Assembly (NCBI RefSeq): GCF_002896855.1
Contig: NZ_CP021850.1
Location: 2,753,665-2,817,664, forward strand
Direction: 5' to 3'
DNA: 64,000 nucleotides
DNA from: Clostridium thermosuccinogenes
GTDB taxonomy: Bacteria; Bacillota; Clostridia; Acetivibrionales; DSM-5807
Shown one piece after another: positions 19,049 through 27,062 of the stretch. The position numbers and the translations under genes are program-made. The notes beneath the pieces are model-generated. The model made no database searches. It saw only the letters and a program-made list of their open reading frames with translations, and was not told the origin of the DNA. Each line of letters starts with the position of its first letter. Positions within the stretch are counted from its first letter, which is position 1.

Positions 19049-20073
19049 TTGACTTTATCTGCTGCCTTTCCTATTATACTTAAGTATTCATCAATCGTTG
19101 CCGGAATGGACAACGCACTCGGTGTGCTGGAAGCTGCTAATGCCGACCCGTCTTCTAAAATCGCAACAGTGCCATTTTTTACTGCCGGAACTGTTCCAAG
19201 CAGGTTGTCCTTCTGAAGCTGCTCCAATAATGCATCAGTGCCGTAGGTTATGATTATATCTACGTCTGCCAGTTTATCAATATTTTCCGAGCTGATTTCA
19301 AGAGCAAAGCTGTCTGAGGTTTCCGCCAACTTCTTAACGCTTTCAGGCAGCTCCATGCCTAAATCTGTCAGATATGCAGCCCGAGGGTCTGTAGGAAGAT
19401 ATATGTAGAATTTACCCAGATCCGCCGGGTTGAAATAGCAAAATACAGCCTTTTTCCCTTTAATGTTAGGCTTCTCATTGGTTTTTTCCTCTATCAGCTT
19501 TTCCAGGTCCGAAATCAACTTTTCTCCTTCATCCCTTTTACCCATGGCAGTAGCATTCATTCTTATTTGGTCTCTCCAGTATGTCTGCCATGCGAATTGG
19601 GGATATGCCACCACGGGAGCGATTTTGCTCAGCAAATCATACTCTTCTTGGGTAATTCCCGAGTACGCGGCTAAAATTATGTCCGGATTGGAATTGCTAA
19701 TAGCCTCATAGTCCAAGCCATCGATATCATCAAAAACATTTGGCTTTTCTACTCCCAACTCCTTGAATTTTTCTCCCGTCCATGGCAGCAGGCCGTTTTC
19801 GTCCGTCTGGCCGTAATTAGCTTTGGATACACCCACCGGAACTATTCCTAATGCCAAAGGTACGTCGTGATTTCCCCAGGAAATCGTAGCAATATTTTTT
19901 GGTTCTTTTTCTATGACGGTTTCCCCATAAGCATGCTTAACTACTATAGGATAAGTGCCGGTAGTGTTCCCTCCCGTCTCCGGTTTATCTTGAACTTTTT
20001 CGGTTGAGCTTGAGCATCCTGTCAATAATAAAGCACAAGTGAGAATTACAGTACCTATTTTTTTCAATTTCAT
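19045..20073 (-). CDS. Iron-siderophore binding lipoprotein (FecB/FhuD-like)
   Basis: About 342 residues. Lipoprotein signal MKLKKIGTVILTCALLLTGC, then a periplasmic-binding-protein type III fold (TYPIVVKHAYGETVIEKEPK near the N-terminus; DIIITYGTDALLEQL later). ATG 20071-20073 is taken as start because AGGAGG lies 6 bases ahead; an upstream in-frame ATG near 20145 would begin inside the Fur box. First gene of the operon. The ligand is probably a hydroxamate or citrate-type ferric chelate, but its identity cannot be read. Confidence 0.93.
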   Translation of the reverse strand: MKLKKIGTVILTCALLLTGCSSSTEKVQDKPETGGNTTGTYPIVVKHAYGETVIEKEPKNIATISWGNHDVPLALGIVPVGVSKANYGQTDENGLLPWTGEKFKELGVEKPNVFDDIDGLDYEAISNSNPDIILAAYSGITQEEYDLLSKIAPVVAYPQFAWQTYWRDQIRMNATAMGKRDEGEKLISDLEKLIEEKTNEKPNIKGKKAVFCYFNPADLGKFYIYLPTDPRAAYLTDLGMELPESVKKLAETSDSFALEISSENIDKLADVDIIITYGTDALLEQLQKDNLLGTVPAVKNGTVAILEDGSALAASSTPSALSIPATIDEYLSIIGKAADKVK

Positions 20074-20124
20074 AATTTGCCTCCTGATTGCTATGTAAAT
20101 CATTTTTTGAGTTACAGTTTGTTT

Positions 20125-20143
20125 GATAATGATATTCATTATC
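20125..20143 (-). promoter_or_regulatory. Fur box
   Basis: GATAATGATATTCATTATC matches the 19-base Fur consensus at 18 positions. It lies just downstream of the -10 element and 52 bases before the binding-protein start, the expected position for iron-dependent repression of the operon at 16204-20073. Confidence 0.9.
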
Positions 20144-20157
20144 ATTTAGACTTTTTC

Positions 20158-20186
20158 ATTATATATCCATAAGCAAAATATGTCAA
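20158..20186 (-). promoter_or_regulatory. Consensus promoter of the siderophore operon
   Basis: On the minus strand TTGACA (20181-20186), 17 bases, TATAAT (20158-20163): a full consensus sigmaA promoter. A mobile element begins only 37 bases upstream of the -35. Confidence 0.88.
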
Positions 20187-20209
20187 GTCAATATTTGAAA
20201 ACATTGGAT

Positions 20210-20222
20210 GGGATAAAGTAAA
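20210..20222 (+). repeat. 13-bp direct repeat, left flank of insertion
   Basis: GGGATAAAGTAAA, repeated exactly at 22004-22016 on the other side of the insertion; probable target-site duplication. Confidence 0.65.
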
Positions 20223-22003
20223 GTTTAATTGAAAAAGTTATTTCCACCCCAAATTCATAGACAGTGGAATTTAGTTTTGCAAATCGCTAGAAATGAGAAA
20301 GGTGGAAGTTACTTTTGCAAAGATCACACTGTTCCTATTTTCTTGTGAAAGCTGGAATATTGTCTCTCAAAAAGCTATGATATATATGGTGGTGCCTCTG
20401 AAGGGGGTACATATATGCGTGGCTTTAAACATTTGAGTCAGGAAGAAAGAAATATAATTGAACAAAGGTTAATCAGCAGGAAATCATTCAAAAGCATAGC
20501 ACGCGAGCTTGGAAAGGACCCAACCACGATATCCAAGGAAGTGAAGAACCATATCCAATTTAGGAAAACCGGCTGTTATGGAAGAGTGTTCAATGATTGT
20601 AAACATCGTATTGGTTGCCCTGTTAAGCATCTTTGCGGCAGTTTGCGTTGTAGCCGTTATTGTCGCGCTTGCAAGTCTCGCATGTGTTCATCACTATGTC
20701 ATGAGTATCAACAGGAAATTTGTCCCAAGCTTTCGAAGCCGCCCTATGTTTGTAATGGTTGTGAAGACAAACAGTCTTGTACATTAGAGAAGAGGATTTA
20801 TTCTGCAACACATGCACAAAGAGAATACGAGACAGTACGCTCTGAGTGCCGTCAGGGTTTACAAATCACTGAAGAAGAAGCGATAAGATTGGATTCCATT
20901 ATTAGCCCGCTGCTAATTAAAGGCCAGTCACTCCACCATATATGCATTAACCATGCTGATGAAATCATGCTCGATGAACGCACACTCTACAACTATGTGG
21001 ACAAGGGTATCTTTACAGCAAAAAATATCGATATGCCAAGAGTTGTACGTATGGGCAGACGTAAAAAGGGAAAAGACCAGTTCAAAGTGGATAAAAAATG
21101 CCGAATAGGCCGAACTTATCAAGACTTTCTTAAATTTATGCAAGAGCATCCGGACCTTCCCGTAGTGGAAATGGACACGGTAATAGGAAGAATAGGCGGC
21201 AAAGTCCTGCTGACACTGCATTTTACTGTCCCACAGCTCATGCTCGCATTCATTAGAGATGCTAATACCTCCCAATCTGTCATTGATATCTTTGATCAGC
21301 TTTACCTGGAACTAGGCCCGGATACCTTCCGCAAATTGTTCCCGGTATTACTTTGTGACAACGGCAGTGAGTTCTCGAATCCGTCCGCTATTGAATTCGA
21401 TTCACATGGGCAACGCAGAACCTGTGTATTCTACTGTAATCCGCTGGCTCCTTACCAGAAAGGCGCAGCAGAAAACAACCATGCTTTGATTAGACGCATT
21501 ATCCCAAAGGGTACTTCTCTTGATGAGTTTACTCAGCGGGACATAACTCTTATGATGAACCATATCAACTCGTACAGTCGACTGAATCTCGGGGATAAAA
21601 CCCCTTATTGGGCTTTTGGATTGCTCTACGGGGAAGAAATATTAAGAAGGATGAATGTAGAACTCATCCCGACAGATAATGTCACCCTGCATTCATCCCT
21701 TCTTAAGAAATAAATATTAAATAACCAGAGGCACCACCAGCCACAACTCTATAAGCATTTACAAACAGGGTGGAAATTACTCTTGCAAAAAGTTAGTTAA
21801 TCTTCACACCTCTAGTTTGATATACCCAAAAAAGGGCTGGCTTTGTTCCTCTACTTCATATTTTAACCTATTATTGACTGAAAAGCATTAAAAATTTGCC
21901 TAAATAAACTAATCCAAAACCCGCTGAATTACTATTTTTCTCAATGATAACAGCATCCATGGAATTTACTTTTGCAAAGTGGAAATTACCTTTTCAATTG
22001 ACC
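20223..22003 (+). mobile_element. Composite insertion containing an IS30-family transposase
   Basis: The 1781-bp element is bounded by 25-base imperfect inverted repeats (20223-20247 and 21979-22003, 21 of 25 matching; core AATTGAAAA) and the 13-bp direct repeats outside. Four same-orientation subterminal copies of a GTGGAA-TTA-CTTTTGCAAA motif lie at 20264-20283, 20302-20321, 21770-21789 and 21959-21978. Inside, a second exact 14-base inverted repeat TGGTGGTGCCTCTG (20387-20400) / reverse complement (21726-21739) hugs the transposase gene. This suggests either one element with layered ends or an IS30 nested in an older, IS21-like remnant. Confidence 0.7.
20415..21713 (+). CDS. IS30-family transposase
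   Basis: 432 residues. The N-terminal helix-turn-helix is HLSQEERNIIEQRLIS, then SIARELGKDPTTISKEVKNH. A Cys-rich segment (about residues 65-125) follows. The C-terminal DDE catalytic core has EMDTVIGRIGGK, LLCDNGSEFSNP and the final PYQKGAAENNHALIRRIIPK. The start ATG follows AAGGGGGT. Full length with all acidic residues present, so potentially active. The strand is opposite to the iron operon. Confidence 0.93.
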   Translation: MRGFKHLSQEERNIIEQRLISRKSFKSIARELGKDPTTISKEVKNHIQFRKTGCYGRVFNDCKHRIGCPVKHLCGSLRCSRYCRACKSRMCSSLCHEYQQEICPKLSKPPYVCNGCEDKQSCTLEKRIYSATHAQREYETVRSECRQGLQITEEEAIRLDSIISPLLIKGQSLHHICINHADEIMLDERTLYNYVDKGIFTAKNIDMPRVVRMGRRKKGKDQFKVDKKCRIGRTYQDFLKFMQEHPDLPVVEMDTVIGRIGGKVLLTLHFTVPQLMLAFIRDANTSQSVIDIFDQLYLELGPDTFRKLFPVLLCDNGSEFSNPSAIEFDSHGQRRTCVFYCNPLAPYQKGAAENNHALIRRIIPKGTSLDEFTQRDITLMMNHINSYSRLNLGDKTPYWAFGLLYGEEILRRMNVELIPTDNVTLHSSLLKK

Positions 22004-22016
22004 GGGATAAAGTAAA
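22004..22016 (+). repeat. 13-bp direct repeat, right flank of insertion
   Basis: GGGATAAAGTAAA, identical to 20210-20222. Confidence 0.65.
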
Positions 22017-22174
22017 AAACAGGCATTACCAGCATCCGGCAAACATCGGATGTCAGTTGCCTGTCAAAGAGCATACAAAGGTATAGGCTAAGTATCCTGT
22101 GGATTCTGAACCTGAATGGTGAAATGAAGATAACATGGAATTGCCATTAAACTCAGTAGTAACGTACAGAAAAT

Positions 22175-22741
22175 TTAAACCCTTAACATGCCACGGAATC
22201 CCCTGGAGGCATAGTAGGATTCTGCTCCATTATGATACACAAAAACAGTGTCATAGCGACGGTCACAAAAGATAGCGCCGCCGAGTTTTCTGATATTGTC
22301 AGGGGTTTTGACCCAACTGGATGTTTTTGTATCAAATTCTCCAAGCTTCTGCAGCTTTCGGTATTGCTCTTCCGTCAGAATCTCAATGCCCATGGCTTCA
22401 GCCATGCCCAATGCGCTGTTTTCCGGCTTATGCTCTTTTCTTGACTCCAGCGCCTCACCATCGTAGCAAACACTTCTGCGGCCTTTGGGGCTTTCTGCTG
22501 AGCAATCACAAAAAATATACTCACCCGTCTTTTCATCCCGGTCAATGACATCCGGCTCACCCCCGGTCTTCTCCATCTCATAAAGCGACCACAGCTTTTC
22601 GGGATTGGCTTCCAGCCTTGTTTGCACATCAAGCCATTCAATATCTTTATGGCGACCCATATTTTTCTCAAAGCGTGCTTTTATTATTTTGAGCAGGTCT
22701 TCCCGCTGCTCTGGTGATAACACCTTTTCTTCGTGTTTCAT
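22175..22741 (-). CDS. DUF4256 family protein
   Basis: 188-residue cytosolic protein recognised as DUF4256: the series ending WSLYEMEKTGGEPDVI, DCSAESPKGRRSVCYDGEAL and GGAIFCDRRYDTVFVYHNGA is typical. Function unknown for the family. ATG 22739-22741 is the start, with AAGGAGG 6 bases ahead; the longer open frame upstream runs into a tandem repeat and is not needed. It stands alone, with the repeat array immediately upstream. Confidence 0.85.
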   Translation of the reverse strand: MKHEEKVLSPEQREDLLKIIKARFEKNMGRHKDIEWLDVQTRLEANPEKLWSLYEMEKTGGEPDVIDRDEKTGEYIFCDCSAESPKGRRSVCYDGEALESRKEHKPENSALGMAEAMGIEILTEEQYRKLQKLGEFDTKTSSWVKTPDNIRKLGGAIFCDRRYDTVFVYHNGAESYYASRGFRGMLRV

Positions 22742-22754
22742 AATGAGCCTCCTT

Positions 22755-22900
22755 GTAATCCTTGGTACATAATCTGATGAAACCAGCAAAAGTAATCCTT
22801 AGTACATAGCCCGATGAAACCAGTAAAAGTAATCTTGATACATAATCCGGTGAAACCAGCAAAAGTAATCTTGGTACATAATCCGGTGAAACCAGCAAAA
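22755..22900. repeat. Four-copy 36/37-bp tandem repeat
   Basis: Units at 22755-22791, 22792-22828 (37 bp) and 22829-22864, 22865-22900 (36 bp). All contain a CATAATC-type core and end GAAACCAGCAAAA or a close variant. There are no spacers, so this is a minisatellite, not CRISPR. It lies between the SDR and DUF4256 genes, and a leader of the latter would contain it. Confidence 0.9.
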
Positions 22901-22935
22901 GCATTCGCTCATGCTATGACTCCCCAGACTTAAGG

Positions 22936-23724
22936 CTAAATCAGCCTTCCCCTGCGAAAGCCTGCAGTAATAAAACGCCATGCCGCCTTCCTGTTTGTCA
23001 GCCAGGAGATCAAGGCATCGTTTTTGGTGTTCTTGAGTATTCTAGGTATGAAAAATTTTGCAACCGTTTCAGGTCTGTCCGCCAATATGTTGAACAGCCT
23101 TCTGAACTTTTCGTCCGATATGACTTCCGATGGATCTCCATCCGGTGTTTTTGTGATGAAATCGGTAAGCATCATACCGGGAGATAATCGTCCCGCTATC
23201 ACTCCGGTACCCTTCAGCTCTCGGGCGAGACCCTTCATAAAGTATCTTAATGCGCGCTTGGTGGTGCCATAGAGTATTGTTTTAGGCTGTATCATGTCAT
23301 TGGAGCCCAAACCCTCCATGCTGTATATCGCGCCATATCCCTGCTTGATCATTTCCGCCGCGGCAATCTGTGAGCCGTATATCATGCCGGTTATATTTGT
23401 CTTAATAACGTTTTCAGTGTAAGTTTCTCCCGTTTCCCACGAAAACATGTGCGGCACGTTTTGTCCTGCATTATTGATCCATATATCTATTTTGCCCCAC
23501 TGCTTCAAAGAAACATCCCAGAGGTTTTGCAGGCTTGCCTTTTCCTGCACATTGCATCGGACATAAATATACTTGCCCTCAAAAGGTGAAAGCTCATCAC
23601 GAGCTGCTTCCGGCAGAGCTTCACCTCTGCCGGAAAGAGTAACGTTGCATCCGGCCCGCAAAAACTCCTTTGCCATAGCAAAACCAATACCGCGTGTGCT
23701 GCCGGTTATAACAACATTTTTCAT
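22936..23724 (-). CDS. Short-chain dehydrogenase/reductase
   Basis: 262-residue classical SDR oxidoreductase. The NAD(P) site is VVITGSTRGIG at residues 4-14, the NNAG motif is at about 86-89, and YGTTK (about 152-156) is the catalytic Tyr-x3-Lys, with YSMEGLGS in the Ser region. ATG 23722-23724 overlaps the flavodoxin stop as ATGA and has GGAGGG 6 bases ahead. The C-terminus is hydrophobic with a run of basic residues. Substrate unknown; co-translation with a flavodoxin suggests a linked redox role. Confidence 0.88.
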   Translation of the reverse strand: MKNVVITGSTRGIGFAMAKEFLRAGCNVTLSGRGEALPEAARDELSPFEGKYIYVRCNVQEKASLQNLWDVSLKQWGKIDIWINNAGQNVPHMFSWETGETYTENVIKTNITGMIYGSQIAAAEMIKQGYGAIYSMEGLGSNDMIQPKTILYGTTKRALRYFMKGLARELKGTGVIAGRLSPGMMLTDFITKTPDGDPSEVISDEKFRRLFNILADRPETVAKFFIPRILKNTKNDALISWLTNRKAAWRFITAGFRRGRLI

Positions 23725-24224
23725 ACACAACCCTCCGCTCTTTTGGCGTTTATCCATTCGAGCACATCCGCAAGATTTTCCTCTTTCACGCCATCAAAAC
23801 CGTTTTCTATGATAGCAATTGCTTCTTCCGTTCTTTCATCCTTGTCCTTGCGGCTTTTAAGCATCTTTACAAACAAGGACAGCATGATCCTATCCATACC
23901 CTTTATCTCTTTCAGAGGCAGACATCCTCCTCTCAGATAAAAAAACGGCATGCCTTCAATCTTGTTTCTGGCGATGACAGTTTCGGTATCAGGTTCAGCG
24001 GTTCGCCCGGTGCCCGATCCGCAAACAGCCTTGACATTAAATTTTCGCAATTTATCAAGGTCCTGTATCTTCCCGACCTTCATCCAGCCAAGAAAAATGA
24101 TTTCTTCATCCGGGCTAATCTTTGAGATTTCTTTTACCCGGAAAACCTTAAGTCCCGTCTTCGCAGCCAGCATTTCGGCATACCTTTTGGTAAAACCAGT
24201 TTTAGATTCATAAACAATTACCAT
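23721..24224 (-). CDS. Flavodoxin-domain protein
   Basis: 167 residues. MVIVYESKTGFTKRYAEML is the flavodoxin FMN-phosphate loop (S/T-x-T/S-G-x-T type). EEIIFLGWMKVGKIQD and VKAVCGSGTGR follow in the order of flavodoxin/NADPH-dependent reductase-like domains. Cytosolic electron-transfer or quinone-reductase-like role, inferred. ATG 24222-24224 is chosen because GAGAGG precedes it. First gene of a two-gene unit with the SDR, controlled by an apparent promoter-operator at 24241-24283. Confidence 0.85.
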   Translation of the reverse strand: MVIVYESKTGFTKRYAEMLAAKTGLKVFRVKEISKISPDEEIIFLGWMKVGKIQDLDKLRKFNVKAVCGSGTGRTAEPDTETVIARNKIEGMPFFYLRGGCLPLKEIKGMDRIMLSLFVKMLKSRKDKDERTEEAIAIIENGFDGVKEENLADVLEWINAKRAEGCV

Positions 24225-24240
24225 TCTTATCCTCTCCCAA

Positions 24241-24283
24241 TTGGTTGCCAACCAAATTTATTTTTGCCTGTGGCAATAAGCAA
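24241..24283 (-). promoter_or_regulatory. Promoter with palindromic operator, flavodoxin-SDR unit
   Basis: TTGGTTGCCAACCAA (24241-24255) is a perfect 7-1-7 palindrome. Directly upstream on the minus strand lie TAAATT (24255-24260) and, 17 bases further, TTGCTT (24278-24283). A dyad touching the -10 is the layout of a repressor such as a MarR or TetR protein. No such repressor gene adjoins. Confidence 0.6.
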
Positions 24284-24287
24284 AGCA

Positions 24288-24323
24288 GGCATTGGAAATC
24301 ATTTATCTCCCAATGCCTTTTTT
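24288..24323 (+). terminator. Hairpin overlapping the end of the small gene
   Basis: GGCATTGG (24288-24295) pairs with CCAATGCC (24310-24317), followed on the plus strand by six Ts. Genes here run leftward, so only the stem, without a T-run, would serve them. Confidence 0.45.
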
Positions 24324-24511
24324 ATCAATGACGTTGCAATATGGAATGCTTTAATTCTGCGTATGAGCAAAGTGTGCTGGGAAGTACCTTGTTTCAGCTT
24401 AGGAAGTACTTTCTCACACTTCATGATCGTTGAATTTATGGCTCGGAGTGCTTCTTCCAATTCTTCCTTTGTGTATTCATTCACTGCATCATTAAAATTC
24501 ATATCTCCCAT
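24299..24511 (-). CDS. Small conserved-looking hypothetical protein
   Basis: 70 residues, highly charged and helical (NEYTKEELEEALRAINST, KCEKVLPKLKQGTSQHTLL, RRIKAFHIATSLIKKAL); probably a small helical-bundle protein. It starts 3 bases after the methyltransferase stop, so it is co-transcribed with it. The start could be Met1 or Met4. No function assigned. Confidence 0.7.
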   Translation of the reverse strand: MGDMNFNDAVNEYTKEELEEALRAINSTIMKCEKVLPKLKQGTSQHTLLIRRIKAFHIATSLIKKALGDK

Positions 24512-24514
24512 TTA

Positions 24515-25315
24515 TCAATCCACTTTCCTTCCGATATAAAGCAAATGCTCACAGCTTCCCCATACTTCAGGATTTGAAGCTACAGCTTCAAAAACATCCA
24601 GCCAACTCTGGAAGTCTTCTTCCGGCAGCTGCATCAGCTTTTCCTCCACCAGTACCCCAAGGCTTTCAACTGCCATGATTCTCAAGGTTTCCAGCTTGAA
24701 TTGGGACATAAACCCTCTTATATCTGCAGGATTGAAGAAATAAGCGTCAGTAAATCCTTGCGCCACCCTTGAATCATGCCTGCCATCTTCCAAATACCTT
24801 AGAAGACTATCTTTCAACTTTCCTATGTCCTGCGGATAAGCTTTCAAGCAATCAATAATGGGAGCATAGGCCGATATGAAAGATACTATAAGTATGCCAT
24901 CCTTTTTAAGCAAACCCATACATTGATTTATTGCTTCCCTTCTCTCGTCCTCTTTCAGCAAATGATACATAGGACCCATGCAAAGTATGGCGTCAAATTC
25001 TCTTCCCGGTAATATATCGCACAATGAAAGAACATTTCCTTGAATGCAGTCTTTTAAAACAACACCTGCACTTTTGGCATTTTCAGTAGCCTGCTCCACC
25101 ATTTTTTCGCACAGGTCAAAAAGTGTAACCTCATGACCCCTTTCTGCAAGGTAAATGCTGTACCTTCCGGGCCCGCCGCCTACATCCAGGACACTGGCTT
25201 TTTCGGGTATAAATTTGCTAAGCGCTCTCTTTGTAATTTCAAATTCTATTCTGTGCCTTAAAAGCCTTGCCCATTCATCATAATCATGATTATAATACTG
25301 TTCAATGCTACACAT
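24515..25315 (-). CDS. Class I SAM-dependent methyltransferase
   Basis: 266 residues. The SAM-binding motif I is SVLDVGGGPGRYSIYLAERG, the acidic strand-2 end is VTLFDLCEKM, and motif IV is FDAILCMGPMYHLL. This fits small-molecule methyltransferases of the UbiE/Methyltransf_11 kind. The start ATG follows GAGGTGTCGGG. The upstream leader has two interleaved stems (25381-25437). Substrate unknown. Confidence 0.88.
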   Translation of the reverse strand: MCSIEQYYNHDYDEWARLLRHRIEFEITKRALSKFIPEKASVLDVGGGPGRYSIYLAERGHEVTLFDLCEKMVEQATENAKSAGVVLKDCIQGNVLSLCDILPGREFDAILCMGPMYHLLKEDERREAINQCMGLLKKDGILIVSFISAYAPIIDCLKAYPQDIGKLKDSLLRYLEDGRHDSRVAQGFTDAYFFNPADIRGFMSQFKLETLRIMAVESLGVLVEEKLMQLPEEDFQSWLDVFEAVASNPEVWGSCEHLLYIGRKVD

Positions 25316-25380
25316 CCCGACACCTCATGTAAAAAGGCCACCCCTTGGCGTAAAGGAATACTTGTGATTATACAAGACAT

Positions 25381-25437
25381 GTCACATAACAAGAAGCAAA
25401 ACCCCCGCAAGAAAGCTTTACATGTGACTTAGCGGGG
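25381..25437 (-). promoter_or_regulatory. Interleaved stems upstream of the methyltransferase gene
   Basis: CCCCGC (25403-25408) pairs with GCGGGG (25432-25437). GTCACAT (25381-25387) pairs with ATGTGAC (25422-25428). The stems interleave, so they either form a pseudoknot or are mutually exclusive. They lie 65-120 bases before the start codon. Confidence 0.4.
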
Positions 25438-25833
25438 TATCATTCCACATATCGGGCGCCCATGTGCTCCAATGAAGCACAGCACAGCTTTTCGGCTTTT
25501 TTGCCCATTTACCAACATTTGTACACTGTTAGCTATGTAATCCAACATTGCTTAATGATGTCACCGCTTTCTTTTGGGATATTATTACATAGCACGCTCG
25601 CATTTGTCAAGCCTAATTTACAGGCTTTCTTACGCTCCTCATCCCCTGCATTTTTACTTTTTGCCTGCTATCATATGTTTTTTCAATTTCCTTCAACTCT
25701 ATTTTATTGTGGTTTTATGCGGCAAGTAATTTCCGAAAGGCTTGCTTCATCAGAAGTGTAGTAAAAAAGATAGCCTGATACAAACTTGGCGTTTATGTAA
25801 TTATTAATTTATACCATTTTCATTCCTTTAAAG
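25438..25833. other. Non-coding gap
   Basis: No gene is supportable. The only structure seen is an inverted repeat GCTATGTAAT (25532-25541) / ATTACATAGC (25584-25593), which could fold in RNA over a 42-base loop. Confidence 0.4.
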
Positions 25834-25956
25834 CTAGGGTATATAGACCGCGTTTCCGTTGCAAATCCACATATAAATGTTGCTTCCTGGATACTGGTAC
25901 TCTATATCATTCATGTTGCCAGCGGGAACATCATCATCGAACATCAAACCGTCAAC
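25834..25956 (-). pseudogene. Orphan C-terminal coding fragment
   Basis: Forty codons read VDGLMFDDDVPAGNMNDIEY and on to NGNAVYIP before a stop, with protein-like composition but no start or ribosome site. It begins right after the alpha/beta-hydrolase stop in the same direction. It may be the tail of a lost gene or chance. Not recognised. Confidence 0.3.
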
Positions 25957-25961
25957 TTAAA

Positions 25962-26771
25962 CTACCTTTCTGTAAACCTTACCAATAAGCCATTGAATTC
26001 ATCCTTCTCATCATAAAAAGACCCATGACCGGAATATTTAAACGGTACCAACATAGAATTTCTGATCATCCTGTGCTGCACTTCTGCCAGTTGGAAAGGA
26101 ACCACTTTATCATGAATTCCATGAATAATCAATGTAGGTACATTAATGGCTCCCATATCAGCAAACAGCACTTCGTTAATCCAAGTCCTGGCAATTGCTG
26201 CTGTCGCCCATCCGGCTGCCTGCAAACCCAACTGGAAGAACCAATCGGAAAACGCCTGGGATGTATGCTGGAAGAAAAACCTGTCTCCGAAATTCCTAAG
26301 CATCTGAGGACGATCATTATATGTATCTTCAATCATCTGCAATACCGTCTTTTCATCAATACCATACGGGAAATTAGGACGTTTTATCAAGCTTGGAGCG
26401 GCAGCGGCAATAAGTACCAGCTTGCTTACACCATATCCTTTATGGCGGCCCATGTATCTTACTGCTATCGCACCACCGGTGGAATGTCCGGCCAAAGTAA
26501 AGTCACGCAAGCCCAAAGCCTCTACCACAGCTCTCACATCATCGGATAAGGTATTGTAATCATATCCATAAAACGGCTTATCCGATTTGCCAAAACCCCT
26601 CGTGTCTATTCCGATGCACCGGTAACCTAATTGGGGCAGCTTATCAAATTGGTATTCAAAAAGATTAAGATTGGCTGGCCAACCATGTAGAAAAAGAATG
26701 GTTTTTTTACATTCCGGATTTAAATCTTCAACATATATATTTACATTTTTCGCCTTTACATAGAAACCCAT
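25962..26771 (-). CDS. Alpha/beta hydrolase
   Basis: 269 residues, cytosolic. The oxyanion motif is FLHGWPANL, GFGKSD is the typical turn, the nucleophile elbow is LAGHSTGGAIAVRYMG and the catalytic-His region is FKYSGHGSFYD; the acid is expected in LIIHGIHDKVVP. Organisation is like non-haem haloperoxidase/esterase-type hydrolases; substrate unknown. The start ATG has GGGAGGGAG ahead. Transcribed alone, divergent from the XRE gene at 27063 across 291 bases. Confidence 0.88.
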   Translation of the reverse strand: MGFYVKAKNVNIYVEDLNPECKKTILFLHGWPANLNLFEYQFDKLPQLGYRCIGIDTRGFGKSDKPFYGYDYNTLSDDVRAVVEALGLRDFTLAGHSTGGAIAVRYMGRHKGYGVSKLVLIAAAAPSLIKRPNFPYGIDEKTVLQMIEDTYNDRPQMLRNFGDRFFFQHTSQAFSDWFFQLGLQAAGWATAAIARTWINEVLFADMGAINVPTLIIHGIHDKVVPFQLAEVQHRMIRNSMLVPFKYSGHGSFYDEKDEFNGLLVRFTER

Positions 26772-27062
26772 ATTCTCCCTCCCAATGAACTAATTATAAA
26801 CTTATTATATTCATTGGGATGGTCTAATGTGATGCCGCTCCCCTTCCCATCTGATGCGAGAAAAAGATAAAAAAGCAGCAAGCTTATTCCCTCATCAGCT
26901 GTGTTTTGACAGCCATAGGATGTTTTCTACCGGAAGTTGCAAGGCCTGTCCATATACATCAAGTTCAATGCAACTATTGCTTGATTGACCTGGTACCGCC
27001 CAGATGTTATCTTTGAAGTGATGGTGTGCACATCCATACAGATTTGCAAGGAGTGAAGAATA

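Noticed and set aside
20073-20145. Longer start for the siderophore-binding protein
   Set aside because: It would place the start within the Fur box and put a non-signal sequence before the lipoprotein signal; the AGGAGG supports 20073.
20387-21739. Taking the inner 14-bp repeats as the definitive IS30 ends
   Set aside because: No target duplication flanks them and no promoter would lie inside; the outer repeats have a 13-bp duplication. Left open as nesting.
22755-22900. CRISPR-like array
   Set aside because: The units are head-to-tail without spacers and diverge like a minisatellite; no cas genes nearby.
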